NCBI GenBank assembly: GCA_947629985.1
Contig: CANRFV010000010.1
Span: forward strand, 1-47,239
DNA length: 47,239 nucleotides
From: an uncultured Clostridia bacterium
Lineage (GTDB): Bacteria > Bacillota > Clostridia > Christensenellales > CAG-314
Direction: 5' to 3'
Of the stretch, positions 16,709 to 26,690 are shown piece after piece; positions within the stretch are counted from its first letter, which is position 1, and every line of letters starts with the position of its first letter. The notes beneath the pieces were generated by a model, which saw only the letters and a list, made by a program, of their open reading frames with translations, had not been told where the DNA came from and searched no databases. The position numbers and the translations under genes are program-made.

Positions 16709-19627
16709 ATGAAAAAAACATTAGTCGTGATACTCGCCGTTGTAATGACAGTTGCCGCCGTTTTGCTTGCGGCATGCAAGGGTGCTGTGTACGATTTTTC
16801 CGTTGCGAGCGACAACTTCGAACAAGTTGAACAGTCGGCAACGGACCAGCAGGTGCATGCGAGTTTTGTCAGCACAACGGGCGGCACGCAGGTAACCGAA
16901 CCGGAAGATCTGCACGGTTACGATCACGAAGCGGTAAAATTGCAAGAAGGCGACGTTGTGGAATACAAGGTCTCGCTTGCCACTGCGGACAAGTTGGCTA
17001 TATATGCCGATTGGTATATCATTCACAACGGTCTGTCGGATAGCGAAGTGATGATCGAAATCAACGATAATGTCGTCTCCGCACGGTCAAGTCTCAAAGC
17101 GCTTTGGCGCAACGAAAGAGAAGACTTTGCCACCGACAGTTTCGGCAACGAAATCGTACCGCAACAGCAAAAAATCGACAGTTGGGTAAAGGTTTCGCCC
17201 CTTTACGAATTTGACGCGCTTACGGCAATAGCGCCCGTGTACCCCTTTGAACAGGGCGACAACGTCTTGCGCTTTACCGTAATGGCTTCGGGCGAATTTT
17301 TGCTTGGCGATATCGTCGTTCGTGCGGAAAAATTACCCGATACCTACGAGCAATACGCAGGCGGTCATTCGGACGCGGAAGGCAGCGGCAACTGCACGAT
17401 AGAAGCGGAACACGTTTACAGCAAAAACAGCACGTCTGTCGTGCCGGCATACGCCGCGGACGTAAACGTATCGCCCTACGAAACTTTTACGTCGCCCCTT
17501 AACACAATGACGGGGCTTGCTTCGCCCAACCAGACGTTGACCTACGAGGTAAAAGTCGAACAGGACGGTTTGTACAACATTGCGTTTAATTACAGCAACG
17601 AAAACGCCAACCGCGTTACCTTTGCGCGCATAGATATCGACGGCAAAACGCCTTTCAGAGAACTGTTGCGTTATCCTTTCGTCAACGGCGACAAGTACGA
17701 ATACGAAACGCTTTCCGATCGCAAAACGGGCGAACCTTTCGGCATTTATCTTACCAAGGGCACCCATTATCTGTCCGTCAAGATTGACGGCAGCATGACG
17801 GCAAGCCACCTTGACGAATTGGGCAAGACCATTACCGATCTTAACGGAATATATCTCGACCTCAAAAAGATTGCCGGTACCATTCAGGACAAAAACCGCG
17901 AGTGGGTACCGGATAGGGACTATCCCGGAGTGGTGGACAGGTTAAATGAGATTTCCGAGCAGTTGACGGATCTCGGCGCGGTACTCAAACAAATCAACGG
18001 CGACGAAAATATCAACTACCAGGCAATTATTTCCATAGAAGCGGCAAAAAACGCCATCGACGGTTTGCTTGAAAAACCGCAATACATTGCCAACAACTAC
18101 GCTCAATTAAGCGAAGGCAGCGGATCTATCGTGCAGACGCTTGCAAACGCCCGCACCGACGTGGAAAACACGCCGTTAAACCTTGACAAAATAGTAGTAT
18201 TTCCCAAGGACGGCGATATGGGCGTAACTACGCACGGCGGATTTTACGGATTTTGGGAAGGCGTACGGAAGTTCTTCAAGAGTTTCGTAACCGATTATTC
18301 GATAACCAGCAGCGACGAAGACACCATCGAAGTGTGGGTCGCTCGCGGACGTCAGTACGTTGACCTTATGCAACAACTTATCGACGCAAGCGACTTTACG
18401 GCGCGCACGGGTTACAAGGTACGGTTTTCCATTCTTGCCGACGAAGGCAAGTTGATACTTTCCAACGCCGCCAACATTGCGCCCAATGCCGTAATGGGCA
18501 TATCCAATTGGCTGCCCTACGAAATGGGCATCAGAGACTTGACCGTGGACCTTACTCAATTTGCGGACTACGGCGAAGTTATCAGTCGGTTCAGTAGCGG
18601 CGCGCTGATTTCCCTTATTGCCGACGGCAGGGGGCTTGCTCTGCCAGAAACTCAGGACTTTTACGTAATGTACTACCGCAAGGACGTACTGCGCAGTCTG
18701 GGTATCTACAATGGAGATCCGAGCGATCTGCCGCAAACTTGGGAAGACGTAAAGCGCATCTTGCCCGAATTGCAACGCGCGGGACTTAACTTTTACATTC
18801 CTCTTTCGAGTTCCACGTCCAGCAAGTCCATTATGACTACGGCGCCATTCATTTACCAATACGGCGGCAACCTGTTCAGCGATGACGCAATGAGTACGAC
18901 CATCGCCGAAGAAAACAGTCTGAACGCCATCAAATTGATGACCGAACTGTACACTTTGTACGGTTTGCCGCAGCAAATCAGCAACTTCTTCGACAACTTC
19001 CGCACGGGTAGCCTGCCGATAGGCGTGTCCACGTTCGATACCTATTTGCGTTTGAGCATGGCTGCGCCGGAAATTGCCGGTCAGTGGGGCATTGCGCTCT
19101 CGCCCGGCGTTATGAATGACAACGGCGAAATAGAACGTTGGCAAACGGGCAGCGCCACGGCAATGACGTTGATGAAGTGCGGCAACGACCAAAAGGACGC
19201 CGCGGGCTGGGAGTTGCTTAAATGGTGGTCAAGCGCGGAGATCCAAACCGAGTTTATGAACCGCCTGACTATGCTTTACGGCAAGGCTTACATTTGGAAC
19301 AGCGCCAATCTCGAAGCATTCAACAATTCCGTTGCGTTTACAAGCGCGGACAAAAAGATAATTGCCGAGCAGTGGCAGTGGATGAGAGAAATTCCCAAAG
19401 TTCCCGGTTGGTATATGTTGGAACGCGAACTGAGTAACGCTTGGAACAACATCGTCATCAACGGACAAAACACTCGTTCGGCGGTAGAAGACGCCGTTAC
19501 CAAGATAGACAAGGAACTTGTGCGCAAGTTGGAAGAATTCGGCTATGTTCAGGACGGCAAACTTGTAAAACAATACAAAATTACCACACTGCAAGATATC
19601 GAGGCGCTCAAACGCCAAGGCAACTAA
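16709..19627 (+). CDS. giant sugar-binding lipoprotein with CBM-like domains
   Basis: This 972-residue lipoprotein has its lipidated Cys at residue 23 in the LAAC box. Residues ~30-207 form a beta-rich domain (VEYKVSLATADKLAIYADW, then NVLRFTVMASGEFLLGDI). Residues ~228-362 resemble a CBM6/35-type module (IEAEHVYSKN, DGLYNIAFNY, LTKGTHYLSV). About 370-505 is helical, probably coiled coil. From about 538 to the end lies a family 1 solute-binding domain (TIEVWVARGRQYVDLMQQL, QDFYVMYYRKDVL, WELLKWWSS). Ordinary family members have ~420 residues, so this one is more than doubled. It precedes the first permease pair by 13 bases and is probably its receptor. Domain borders are by eye. Confidence 0.88.
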   Translation: MKKTLVVILAVVMTVAAVLLAACKGAVYDFSVASDNFEQVEQSATDQQVHASFVSTTGGTQVTEPEDLHGYDHEAVKLQEGDVVEYKVSLATADKLAIYADWYIIHNGLSDSEVMIEINDNVVSARSSLKALWRNEREDFATDSFGNEIVPQQQKIDSWVKVSPLYEFDALTAIAPVYPFEQGDNVLRFTVMASGEFLLGDIVVRAEKLPDTYEQYAGGHSDAEGSGNCTIEAEHVYSKNSTSVVPAYAADVNVSPYETFTSPLNTMTGLASPNQTLTYEVKVEQDGLYNIAFNYSNENANRVTFARIDIDGKTPFRELLRYPFVNGDKYEYETLSDRKTGEPFGIYLTKGTHYLSVKIDGSMTASHLDELGKTITDLNGIYLDLKKIAGTIQDKNREWVPDRDYPGVVDRLNEISEQLTDLGAVLKQINGDENINYQAIISIEAAKNAIDGLLEKPQYIANNYAQLSEGSGSIVQTLANARTDVENTPLNLDKIVVFPKDGDMGVTTHGGFYGFWEGVRKFFKSFVTDYSITSSDEDTIEVWVARGRQYVDLMQQLIDASDFTARTGYKVRFSILADEGKLILSNAANIAPNAVMGISNWLPYEMGIRDLTVDLTQFADYGEVISRFSSGALISLIADGRGLALPETQDFYVMYYRKDVLRSLGIYNGDPSDLPQTWEDVKRILPELQRAGLNFYIPLSSSTSSKSIMTTAPFIYQYGGNLFSDDAMSTTIAEENSLNAIKLMTELYTLYGLPQQISNFFDNFRTGSLPIGVSTFDTYLRLSMAAPEIAGQWGIALSPGVMNDNGEIERWQTGSATAMTLMKCGNDQKDAAGWELLKWWSSAEIQTEFMNRLTMLYGKAYIWNSANLEAFNNSVAFTSADKKIIAEQWQWMREIPKVPGWYMLERELSNAWNNIVINGQNTRSAVEDAVTKIDKELVRKLEEFGYVQDGKLVKQYKITTLQDIEALKRQGN

Positions 19628-19640
19628 GGGAGAATAATAT

Positions 19641-20606
19641 ATGGCAGAAGCAGTAAAACGTAAATCCAAACGCGAAGATCTACCCTCCCGCAGGGAACTC
19701 AAAACCAAGAGTAAAATAGGCGGCAAGCGCAGCGGTTTTACAACGGCGTTGCTTATTGCGCCCTATATCCTTTCCTTTGTGGTGTTCATCGTGTTGCCCG
19801 TTGTAATCGCAATAGGCTTGTCCTTTACCGATTTCAACAGTATCAACTCGCCGCATTTTGTGGGCTTTGCCAACTACATTCGTTTGCTTACGTCCGATCA
19901 GGAATTTATGCAAAAGGTTTTGCCCAACACTATCAAGTTTGCATTGATAGCAGGCCCCACGGGATATTTGCTTTCTTTCCTGTTGGCGTGGATGTTGGCG
20001 CAGATACCCAAGTTGCCGCGTACCATATTGGCATTGCTCATCTATTCGCCGTCGCTTACCGCGGGCGTTGCAATGCAAGTGGTGTGGACGACGATATTCT
20101 CGGGCGACCCCAATGGCTATCTCAACGCGATTTTGCTCAAATGGGGCGTAATTTCCGAAGCGGTGCAGTGGTTGCAAAGCGAGCAATACTTAATGCCCAT
20201 TATGATCATCGTTACGGTTTGGTCCAGCATGGGCGTAGGATTTTTGGCAATGCTTTCGGGTATTTTGAACATCGACCCGGAACTTTACGAAGCCGCCTAT
20301 ATGGACGGTATGAAGAATCGTTTTCAGGAAATATGGTATGTTACATTGCCTTCGATGAAACCGCAACTGTTGTTCGGCGCGGTAATGGCGGTGGTAAACA
20401 CATTCCAGGCGGGCGCAATAGGCGTGCAACTGTCGGGGTCCAACCCAACGCCCAACTATGCCGGTCAGTTGATGGTCAACCACATCGAAGACTACGGTTA
20501 CATTCGCTACGAAATGGGCTATGCCGCGGCAATCAGCGTTGTGCTGTTGTTGCTGATATATTTGCTCAGCAAAATAATCCGTGCAATTTTGACGGAAAAA
20601 GACTGA
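19641..20606 (+). CDS. sugar ABC transporter permease, MalF type (pair 1)
   Basis: This 321-residue inner-membrane permease has a basic N-terminal tail (~30 residues, [20 protein letters not shown]) and six predicted helices. The cytoplasmic EAA loop, [20 protein letters not shown], contacts the ATPase. It belongs to the MalF/UgpA group and pairs with the next gene. AAGGGAG precedes the start. It immediately follows the giant binding protein, so those three genes probably form one importer, with the ATPase supplied by the gene at 30966. Confidence 0.93.
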   Translation: MAEAVKRKSKREDLPSRRELKTKSKIGGKRSGFTTALLIAPYILSFVVFIVLPVVIAIGLSFTDFNSINSPHFVGFANYIRLLTSDQEFMQKVLPNTIKFALIAGPTGYLLSFLLAWMLAQIPKLPRTILALLIYSPSLTAGVAMQVVWTTIFSGDPNGYLNAILLKWGVISEAVQWLQSEQYLMPIMIIVTVWSSMGVGFLAMLSGILNIDPELYEAAYMDGMKNRFQEIWYVTLPSMKPQLLFGAVMAVVNTFQAGAIGVQLSGSNPTPNYAGQLMVNHIEDYGYIRYEMGYAAAISVVLLLLIYLLSKIIRAILTEKD

Positions 20607-20620
20607 TAGGGAGGTAACAA

Positions 20621-21493
20621 ATGGCTTCATTTCAAGGTAAAAAGATAAACCCAAAACATTTTCATATCAGTCAGTTAAAGTTCTATATAATTTTGCTGCC
20701 GTTTGCCGTGTTTATGGTGTTGCCCATCATTTACATCTTTACTACGGCATTCAAACCGGCAGACGAACTGTTCAAGTTCCCGCCCAGCTTTTTTGTAAAA
20801 AATCCCACATGGGACAACTACAAAGCGCTGTTCGAACTGATGGCGGGCACATCGGTGCCGGCGTCGAGATATTTGTTCAACTCGATAGTGGTAACAGTGC
20901 TTACGGTCATCATCAGCATATTGCTTGCGGTTTCCGCCGGCTATGTGCTGTCCAAAAAGAACTTTAAGGGACGCAATATGCTGTTTGAAATAAACACGCT
21001 GGCGCTGATGTTTGTGCCCATAGCCGTGTCCATTCCCCGCTTTATCATCACGGTAAAGTTGGGCTTGGTAGACAGGTTTGTGGCAAACATTTTGCCGATA
21101 ATAGCCATGCCTATCGGTGTGTTTTTGTTAAAGCAATTTGTGGACCAGATCCCCGATCCGCTTATCGAAGCCGCCAAGATGGACGGCGCGGGCGAGTGGA
21201 CGATATTGTTCAAGGTCATTATTCCCATGGTGCGTCCGGCGTTGGCAACCGTGGCAATACTGTCCTTCCAGTCGGCATGGGGCAACGTAGAGGCTTCCAC
21301 ACTGTATATCAACAACGAAAGTCTCAAAACATTTGCCTATTACATTACGACATTTTCTTCGGGCGGCAGTTCTACCATCACGCAAGGTATAACCGCTGCC
21401 AGCGCGCTGATAATGTTCTTGCCCAATCTTATCATATTTATTTGTATGCAGAGCAAGGTTATGGACACAATGGCGCATTCCGGTATCAAATAA
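20621..21493 (+). CDS. sugar ABC transporter permease, MalG type (pair 1)
   Basis: This 290-residue MalG/UgpE-type permease has six helices. The EAA loop is IEAAKMDGAGEWTILFKVII near residues 187-206. It is spaced 14 bases after its MalF-type partner, with GGGAGGT as ribosome site. Length and topology are normal. The next gene is not an ATPase but the NHL-Yip1 protein, an arrangement I recall from other Clostridia and Paenibacillus loci. Confidence 0.93.
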   Translation: MASFQGKKINPKHFHISQLKFYIILLPFAVFMVLPIIYIFTTAFKPADELFKFPPSFFVKNPTWDNYKALFELMAGTSVPASRYLFNSIVVTVLTVIISILLAVSAGYVLSKKNFKGRNMLFEINTLALMFVPIAVSIPRFIITVKLGLVDRFVANILPIIAMPIGVFLLKQFVDQIPDPLIEAAKMDGAGEWTILFKVIIPMVRPALATVAILSFQSAWGNVEASTLYINNESLKTFAYYITTFSSGGSSTITQGITAASALIMFLPNLIIFICMQSKVMDTMAHSGIK

Positions 21494-21535
21494 GGCAACA
21501 AAAATTTTCTACAAACGAGTTACGGAGGTTTCCTC

Positions 21536-23581
21536 GTGAAACGTTGGTGTTTGGTATTATCAATACTTCTTTTAGCGGCTACGGCGGTATTCTGTTTTCC
21601 CGCTGCCGCATTCGCCGTGCCTTATCCCACCGAGACGGTCGGCCCCGAGGGCAGCATTGTACCCACTCAAACGGCGTACACCCCTACGGACAAAATTCTC
21701 ATTCCTAATCTTCAGGACGGCGAAAACCCCGCAAAGGAGTCCGTTCCCCAAGATATGGCCATCGATGAGAACGCAGGCAAGATCTATGTGGCGGATTCGG
21801 GCACGCAGCGCATTGCGGTGCTGGATTTCAGCGGCAATTTAATAGAGACCATCGGCGAAGGCACACTCAGAGAGCCTACCGGCGTGGCTTTGGACGAAAC
21901 AAGCGTCTATGTCGCAGACGTCGGCAACGACTTGATTTATATCTATTCCAAGTCCGACTTGACGGCAGAGCCTACGGTCATCGGTCGTCCCGACAATCCG
22001 CTTGTGGGCGACACTACTAAATTCGAACCCGGCAAATTGACTGTGGACAGCCGCGGTAATCTGTATGTTGTTTGCGGATCGAATTCCGGTCTTATGCAAC
22101 TCAACACAAAGGGCGAGTTTATCGGCTATGTCGGCGCAAACGAAACTCAGGCAACGTTCAAGTCGTTGTTGCAGGATTTGTTCTTTTCCGAAGAGCAAAA
22201 AAACACGTTTTTGTCAGCGCCCGCTTCGCCTTCGAACATTGCGATCAACTCTCGCGGACTGATCTACACTGTAACGGCTAACGCGTCGCAAAACGCCGTC
22301 AAAAAACTCAACACTTTGGGTAACGCCATTATGTCTCCGGCTGTCAACTATGCGCAGACGGTGGCGGTGGCGATCGACGAAGCCGAAAACATCTATTCGG
22401 TTACCAGCGATGGCTACATAGCGGTATTCGACAGTTACGGCGATCTGCTGTTCCGCTTCGGCGGCACGGACGCCGACCAGCGCTTGGGCAGTTTGCGCTT
22501 GCCCGTGGCTATAGGGCTGTTGAAAGACGGAACCATCATCGCCCTTGACCAATCCTACAAAATGGCGGTCAGGTACGAGCGCACGGAGTTTGCCGCCAAG
22601 GTATTCGAAGCCGTCGGCTACTACAAGGACGGTTTGTATCTCGAAGGCGAACGCCTGTGGAAGGAAATTTTGCAACTCAACAGCAGTTTCATAGTATCCT
22701 ACAAGGCTTTGGCGCGCGCCAGCATGAAGCGCGGCGACTATCAAACGGCTCTGCGCCAGTTCAAATTGGCGGAGGACAAGGAAGGCTATTCTGAAGCGTA
22801 TTGGGAGATCCGCAACGAGTGGCTGCAAAATAACGTCGGTTGGATAGTGGGCGTAATTTTAGCCATAGTGGTCGTTGTGGTGGTACTCAAAATTATAGAC
22901 AAAAAGAAGCCCAAACTGCTTGCTCCCGTCAAGCAGAAGATAGGCAAGTTTACCGGCACCAAACCCGTAAGGGAAATGCTCTTTATCAAAAATTACTTCA
23001 AGTCGGCGCCCGACGCGGTATATCAAACAAAATACCACGCCGCAACAAGCGTGTGGTCGGCGGCGATATGGTACGTGTGGTTTGTGGTGTTGCAGTTACT
23101 TAACGTGGTGGTTACGGGATATCTGTTCAACAGCAGCAGCGTCTACAACAGCAACGGTCTGCAAATAGTGCTTACGTCTACCGCAGTGCTGTTTGCATTG
23201 GTACTGTGCAACTACTTTGTCAGCACGGTTACCGACGGCGAAGGAAAACTTAAACACTGCTTTATTTCCTTCATATACGCATTGGCGCCCTATTTGCTGT
23301 TTGCTCTGCCTACGTTCATCATCAGCCGGTTTTTGACCTACAACGAAAGCATCATCTACCAGTTGCTTATGATCATAATGTACGGTTGGAGCGCCGTGTG
23401 CATATTCCGCACGATAATGGAACTTCACGATTACACATTCTGGCAAGCGGTAAAGAACATCATTCTTACCCTGTTTGCCTTCGCAATGGCGATTTTGTTC
23501 ATCATTGTGCTGCGCATGTTGGTAACTCAATTCTTCGGTTACTTTGCGTCCTTGTTCAGGGAGATATTCCATCATGTTTAA
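21536..23581 (+). CDS. secreted NHL-repeat / TPR / Yip1 membrane protein
   Basis: This 681-residue protein starts with a signal peptide (cleavage after AAAFA, near residue 27). Residues ~60-345 hold NHL/six-bladed propeller repeats (DMAIDENAGKIYVADSGTQR, then GKLTVDSRGNLYVV, VAVAIDEAENIYSV). A short TPR-like helical pair follows (YYKDGLYLEGERLWKEIL, then RGDYQTALRQF, ~360-425), a transmembrane helix at ~437-458, and a Yip1-type domain of about five helices to the end. The propeller and TPR should face outside. It starts at GTG 21536 behind GGAGG, and its end overlaps the next gene by eight bases. The function is unknown; position between two permease pairs suggests a transporter accessory or glycan sensor. 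Confidence 0.85.
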   Translation: MKRWCLVLSILLLAATAVFCFPAAAFAVPYPTETVGPEGSIVPTQTAYTPTDKILIPNLQDGENPAKESVPQDMAIDENAGKIYVADSGTQRIAVLDFSGNLIETIGEGTLREPTGVALDETSVYVADVGNDLIYIYSKSDLTAEPTVIGRPDNPLVGDTTKFEPGKLTVDSRGNLYVVCGSNSGLMQLNTKGEFIGYVGANETQATFKSLLQDLFFSEEQKNTFLSAPASPSNIAINSRGLIYTVTANASQNAVKKLNTLGNAIMSPAVNYAQTVAVAIDEAENIYSVTSDGYIAVFDSYGDLLFRFGGTDADQRLGSLRLPVAIGLLKDGTIIALDQSYKMAVRYERTEFAAKVFEAVGYYKDGLYLEGERLWKEILQLNSSFIVSYKALARASMKRGDYQTALRQFKLAEDKEGYSEAYWEIRNEWLQNNVGWIVGVILAIVVVVVVLKIIDKKKPKLLAPVKQKIGKFTGTKPVREMLFIKNYFKSAPDAVYQTKYHAATSVWSAAIWYVWFVVLQLLNVVVTGYLFNSSSVYNSNGLQIVLTSTAVLFALVLCNYFVSTVTDGEGKLKHCFISFIYALAPYLLFALPTFIISRFLTYNESIIYQLLMIIMYGWSAVCIFRTIMELHDYTFWQAVKNIILTLFAFAMAILFIIVLRMLVTQFFGYFASLFREIFHHV

Positions 23582-25772
23582 GAAAAAAGCGATTTTAATG
23601 TTGCTTGGTATTGCGGTGGTGTGCGCCGTGTTGTGCGGAGTGGCATTTGCCGAAAACGGCTCCACGTCCGAACAGCCCGACGACGGTTCGACCGTAACGG
23701 GAATGTACGTCAAACAGATCGGCGACACGACCCTTACCGTAAACAAGCAAAATCTCAATCTCACTATTCAAAAGGGCGGCAGAACCTGGTATAGCGGCAA
23801 CCGTCATACCGACGAAACGGGGCAAATCGACGACGGTCTTAACGACCGTTTGGGCAAGAGAGTAAGCGACGGCGTGTATATAACCTACCGCAATCTCAAA
23901 ACTTCCAACGATACCCAGCGCGCCATTACCGACATTACCGACGAGCCCGTCAGTTCGTTTACCGAGCGCGACGACGGTTTCGACGCCAAGATCCGTCTCA
24001 GATCCATCGGCATCGGCTTTACCGTCAGGGTGCGTTTCGACGGCACAAAACTTACGGTAACGGTGCCCGGCGACTCCATCAGCGAAACGTCCGATACCAC
24101 CAAATTGGCGCAGTTGTCGCTTTACCCCTATTTCGACAGCAGTTACGGTCGCGTGCCCGGCTACATCTTTATACCCGACGGCAGCGGCGCGCTTATCGAT
24201 CTCAACAAAGCGGCAAATGCCACACAAGGGTTCTCGCAACGCATCTACGGTGAAGATTTCGGTATGACTACGCCCACGTCGCGCGCCAACGAACCGCGTC
24301 GCAACACTATGCCGGTAGTTGCCACTATGTACAATGACGGCGGCACAACGGCAGTGGTAACAAGCGGCGCCGAGTACGCCCGCGTCAACGCGTCTGTCAG
24401 CGGTATAGGTAACTTCCCCTACAACAGCACGGGGTTCGACTTTATTTACCGCGAAGGTTTTGTTCACTACTACGAAAGCAGCGGCACCGAAGGCGCAAAC
24501 TACGCCGATTTCCAAACCGATCTCAACAGTTTTGACGCACAGGTAACCTACACTTTGATGGAACTGAAAGACGGCGAGGACCAAGTAAACATTGTGGACG
24601 TTGCCGACGTTTACCGCGATTATGTAGACATCAACAAAACGCAAATTGACAACGTCGGGTTGCGCTTGCAATTTTTAATGGCTGAAAACAAGCCCAGCAT
24701 GTTCGGCAGAGAGACGGTGCATATGTCCACTCCCGACTTTGTATGGTCTGTGGCGCAAGACGTCAATTCCTACTGCCACGGCTTGACGGTATCTCTTACG
24801 GGCTATCAGCGCAAAGGTCTCGGCGGAGCCGCTCCGTCGGTGTTCCCAATGGCAAACAAGGCGGCATACCGCAATTTGTGCGAAGAACTTGCCACTTTGG
24901 ACGTGCCGATGAACTTTGCCGTGGACTATGTTCGCATTCACAACAGGGCAAGCGTTTCCAATTCCGACTTGCTTCAAAATATTTCCGAGCAGTTTGTCGT
25001 GCTTAACGACACGCGCGCAGGTTCAAGCGCCACGTTCCGCCTGCTCAAACCTTCGTATTCCGAACGTTCTTTGGCAAGCGACCTGTCCAAACTCAACTTC
25101 GACGCCGGGCTGGAACTTACCAACTTCGGTTCTATGCTGTTTTCGGGTTACAAGCAGGAAAGTTTTACTCGCAGCGACCTTATCGAGCGTAACGTCAACG
25201 CTATACGTAACGCCGACAGGTACTTTGCTCTGTCCAATCCCAACAGTTATATGTTCGGCGTTATGGACAGTTACGTAGACGCCCCGTTGGAAAATTCGGC
25301 ATACCTTATCGAATCCGAAAGCGTGCCCTTCCTGCAAATCGTACTCGGCGGCTACGTTCCCCTGTACTCCCAAGCGCTCAATCTCGATTACACGGGCATA
25401 GATCTGATTCTCCGTCTTATCGATTGCGACGTGTACCCCTCGTTCATTCTTACCGAGCAGGACGCGATCGAACTGTACGGCACGGATAGCCAAAGCATAT
25501 TTACCTCGTCGTTCGATGTGTGGAAGTACACCGTGCGCAACACTTACATTCAGGTAAACAGCGTACTCAAAGAAGTCGTCGGTCAGCAAATAGTGCGCCG
25601 CGACAAGTTGGACAACAACGTGTATGTCAACACCTATTCCAACGGTACGCGCATAGTAGTCAACTACGGCAACAAAGATTATTCGTTCGCGGGAACGGAA
25701 GTAAAAGCGCAAAGGGCAATCGCCGTCCGTCAAGACGGAACGATTGTGGAAATGCAAGTCAACGAAGGCTAA
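23574..25772 (+). CDS. secreted DUF5696-like protein
   Basis: This 732-residue protein has a signal peptide (MFKKKAIL..., cleavage near AFA|EN at ~26). The N-terminal third looks like a beta-sandwich (repeated short strands up to ~residue 280, with GYIFIPDGSGALI). The middle (about 365-620) has alternating strands and helices with FAVDYVRI, FDAGLELTNFGSMLF and YMFGVMDSYVDAP, compatible with a TIM-barrel like those of glycoside hydrolases. The end is beta-rich again. I recognise it as resembling DUF5696 proteins, from memory and without a search. The ATG at 23574 lies inside the previous gene's last codons behind GGGAG, so the two are translationally coupled. Confidence 0.75.
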   Translation: MFKKKAILMLLGIAVVCAVLCGVAFAENGSTSEQPDDGSTVTGMYVKQIGDTTLTVNKQNLNLTIQKGGRTWYSGNRHTDETGQIDDGLNDRLGKRVSDGVYITYRNLKTSNDTQRAITDITDEPVSSFTERDDGFDAKIRLRSIGIGFTVRVRFDGTKLTVTVPGDSISETSDTTKLAQLSLYPYFDSSYGRVPGYIFIPDGSGALIDLNKAANATQGFSQRIYGEDFGMTTPTSRANEPRRNTMPVVATMYNDGGTTAVVTSGAEYARVNASVSGIGNFPYNSTGFDFIYREGFVHYYESSGTEGANYADFQTDLNSFDAQVTYTLMELKDGEDQVNIVDVADVYRDYVDINKTQIDNVGLRLQFLMAENKPSMFGRETVHMSTPDFVWSVAQDVNSYCHGLTVSLTGYQRKGLGGAAPSVFPMANKAAYRNLCEELATLDVPMNFAVDYVRIHNRASVSNSDLLQNISEQFVVLNDTRAGSSATFRLLKPSYSERSLASDLSKLNFDAGLELTNFGSMLFSGYKQESFTRSDLIERNVNAIRNADRYFALSNPNSYMFGVMDSYVDAPLENSAYLIESESVPFLQIVLGGYVPLYSQALNLDYTGIDLILRLIDCDVYPSFILTEQDAIELYGTDSQSIFTSSFDVWKYTVRNTYIQVNSVLKEVVGQQIVRRDKLDNNVYVNTYSNGTRIVVNYGNKDYSFAGTEVKAQRAIAVRQDGTIVEMQVNEG

Positions 25773-25802
25773 AAAAATAATTTACGGGCTTAGGATCTCA
25801 TT

Positions 25803-26690
25803 ATGAAAAAGAACAAAAAACCCAAAATTCAATATTCTCGTTCGGAAGTGTTGTCGGGATATGCGTTTTGCGCCGTGTGGCTGGTAGGCTTTATGGTATT
25901 TACGCTGTATCCGATTATTCAAACTCTCATTTTCAGTTTTAGCAACGTTAGCGTGCAAACGGGTCATATCGAAACGGAAAGCGTGGGTTTTAGCAACTAC
26001 GTGTACGCTCTTTCGCAGGACGCAACCTTCCAGCAGGGCTTAAAGGACTACGCCATCAAATTGGTGCTGTATGTCCCCGTCATCACGGTTGTATCGCTTA
26101 TATTGGCAATGTTGCTCAACAGCAAACTCAAGGGCACGGGATTTTTCCGCACGGTATTCTTTTTGCCGGTTATCATCACCAGCGGACCGGTTATGAGCAT
26201 ATTCATCGAAGAAGGCGTTGCGTCCTTCCCCGGCGTGGACAAACTAATCGACTTCGAGTCGTTGGCAGCCACCGTACCCGCATTTTTGGTAGACGCGTTG
26301 CAGTTTCTTACCAGCGAATTCATAATGATTTTGTGGTTCAGCGGCATTCAGATATTGGTGTTTATGACAGGCTTGCAAAAGATGGACAAAAATATGTACG
26401 AGGCGGCGCAGATCGACGGCGCGTCCAAGTGGGAGATGTTCTGGAAGTTGACCCTTCCCGCGCTAAACCCGACAATAGTGCTTAACGTGGTGTTCACGGT
26501 GGTAATGCAGTCGGTGTTCTCACTCAACCCCGTCATCACGCAGATAACCGACCTTATGAACAAAACGGGTACAGGCGCAGGCTACGGATATTCGTCCGCA
26601 TTGGCATGGATCTACTTCATAGTAATGGCGGCGCTGTTGGGGCTTTCCGTACTCGTGTTCAAAAAGCATGAAAGGAGGGTAAAGAGATGA
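25803..26690 (+). CDS. sugar ABC transporter permease, MalF type (pair 2)
   Basis: This 295-residue permease is short and basic at its N terminus (MKKNKKPKIQYSRSEV). It has six helices and the EAA loop YEAAQIDGASKWEMFWKLTL near residues 200-219. An extra segment at ~135-175 (EEGVASFPGVDKLIDFES and onward) enlarges the loop before helix 4. It overlaps the next gene by four bases (ATGA), so the two halves of this pair are coupled. The ribosome site is weak (TTAGGAT). It is clearly distinct from the first MalF-type protein and so belongs to a second importer. Confidence 0.92.
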   Translation: MKKNKKPKIQYSRSEVLSGYAFCAVWLVGFMVFTLYPIIQTLIFSFSNVSVQTGHIETESVGFSNYVYALSQDATFQQGLKDYAIKLVLYVPVITVVSLILAMLLNSKLKGTGFFRTVFFLPVIITSGPVMSIFIEEGVASFPGVDKLIDFESLAATVPAFLVDALQFLTSEFIMILWFSGIQILVFMTGLQKMDKNMYEAAQIDGASKWEMFWKLTLPALNPTIVLNVVFTVVMQSVFSLNPVITQITDLMNKTGTGAGYGYSSALAWIYFIVMAALLGLSVLVFKKHERRVKR

